In this document: piece by piece, positions 5,965 to 6,155 of the stretch
Position numbering within the stretch: position 1 is the stretch's first letter
Layout of the letters: each line of letters starts with the position of its first letter
Assembly (NCBI GenBank): GCA_041862375.1
Contig: JBGVTE010000048.1
Coordinates: forward strand, 1-6,155
Direction of reading: 5' to 3'
Source: WVZL01 sp041862375
Lineage (GTDB): Bacteria > Acidobacteriota > Aminicenantia > Aminicenantales > Aminicenantaceae
Length of the DNA stretch: 6,155 nucleotides
The notes under the pieces: generated by a model
Databases searched by the model: none
What the model saw: the letters and a program-made list of their open reading frames with translations, nothing else
Told to the model about the DNA's origin: nothing
Program-made: the position numbers and the translations under genes

Positions 5965-6155
5965 ATGGCATCATTAAAAGAAAAATTCGCATCTAAATTG
6001 GGCCCCATGCGCGAAACAGTAAAGACAATGCTCAAAGAGCATGGGGATGTAAAAATCTCAGATGTTACAGTTGCCCAAGCTTACGGCGGTATGCGTGGTG
6101 TCAAGTGCATGGTTACAGAAACTTCAGCCCTTGACCCGTATGAAGGAATTCGTTT
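5965..6155 (+). CDS. gltA: Citrate synthase, eukaryotic/mitochondrial-like type (N-terminal part)
   Basis: The first 63 residues of a protein that continues past the right edge. It begins MASLKEKFASKLGPM and includes VTVAQAYGGMRGVKCMVTET followed by SALDPYEGIR. The YGGMRG.K..V.ETS.LDP.EGIRFRG pattern is that of mitochondrial-type citrate synthases, which also occur in some bacteria such as Geobacteraceae, and differs from the usual E. coli-type sequence. The enzyme condenses oxaloacetate with acetyl-CoA to give citrate in the cytoplasm, the entry step of the TCA cycle. The catalytic His and Asp residues lie beyond the window and cannot be checked. Start choice is secure: strong AAGGAGG, the usual N-terminus for the family, and an extended -10 promoter upstream. 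It is divergent from lemA. A related enzyme such as a citrate synthase-like paralogue cannot be wholly excluded from this fragment. Confidence 0.88.
   Translation, partial: MASLKEKFASKLGPMRETVKTMLKEHGDVKISDVTVAQAYGGMRGVKCMVTETSALDPYEGIR

Overview
The window looks like chromosomal DNA of an uncultured or little-studied Gram-negative-type bacterium with moderate to AT-leaning base composition. The zinc-ribbon/Ser-Thr kinase/TPR proteins and the eukaryote-like citrate synthase resemble what I know from Candidatus Aminicenantes and Acidobacteriota-like or deltaproteobacterial lineages. That placement rests on recall of protein style and is tentative. There is no CRISPR array, rRNA or intact mobile element.

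Layout, left to right. A minus-strand gene begins at 142 and runs off the left edge. Its 47 visible residues carry a C-x2-C/C-x2-C zinc ribbon and a TPKEEL linker nearly identical to the start of the large kinase further right, so it is probably a paralogous kinase. Next, on the same strand, come a small four-helix membrane protein of the DUF7670 type (283-645) and, 26 bp upstream of it, a 1037-residue membrane Ser/Thr kinase (672-3785). The kinase has a zinc ribbon, a complete catalytic domain, one membrane helix, a TolB-N/FlgO-like domain and a long TPR array. It is best started at a GTG with a strong ribosome binding site, because a sigma70-type promoter covers the upstream ATG. A 249-bp spacer holds that promoter and a cluster of TGTCAC elements. 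Then come tRNA-Asp(GTC) with its own consensus promoter (4035-4112) and a lemA-htpX pair (5125-5685 and 4203-5096), all on the minus strand. A 279-bp divergent promoter region separates lemA from a plus-strand gene entering the window at 5965, the start of a eukaryotic/mitochondrial-type citrate synthase.

How the genes fit together. The left half is a signalling locus: two related zinc-ribbon proteins, at least one a complete kinase, bracket a small membrane protein that is a candidate partner or target. The right half is housekeeping: a membrane metalloprotease with its usual LemA neighbour, a tRNA, and a TCA-cycle entry enzyme. Several promoters here share a TTGACA-like -35 and 17-bp spacing, and two also have a TGn extended -10, so ordinary sigma70-type transcription is likely. 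Points for a second look are the attC-like half-site just after the DUF7670 gene, the TGTCAC cluster upstream of the kinase, and the paralogous kinase arrangement. I found no convincing new defence or mobile system.
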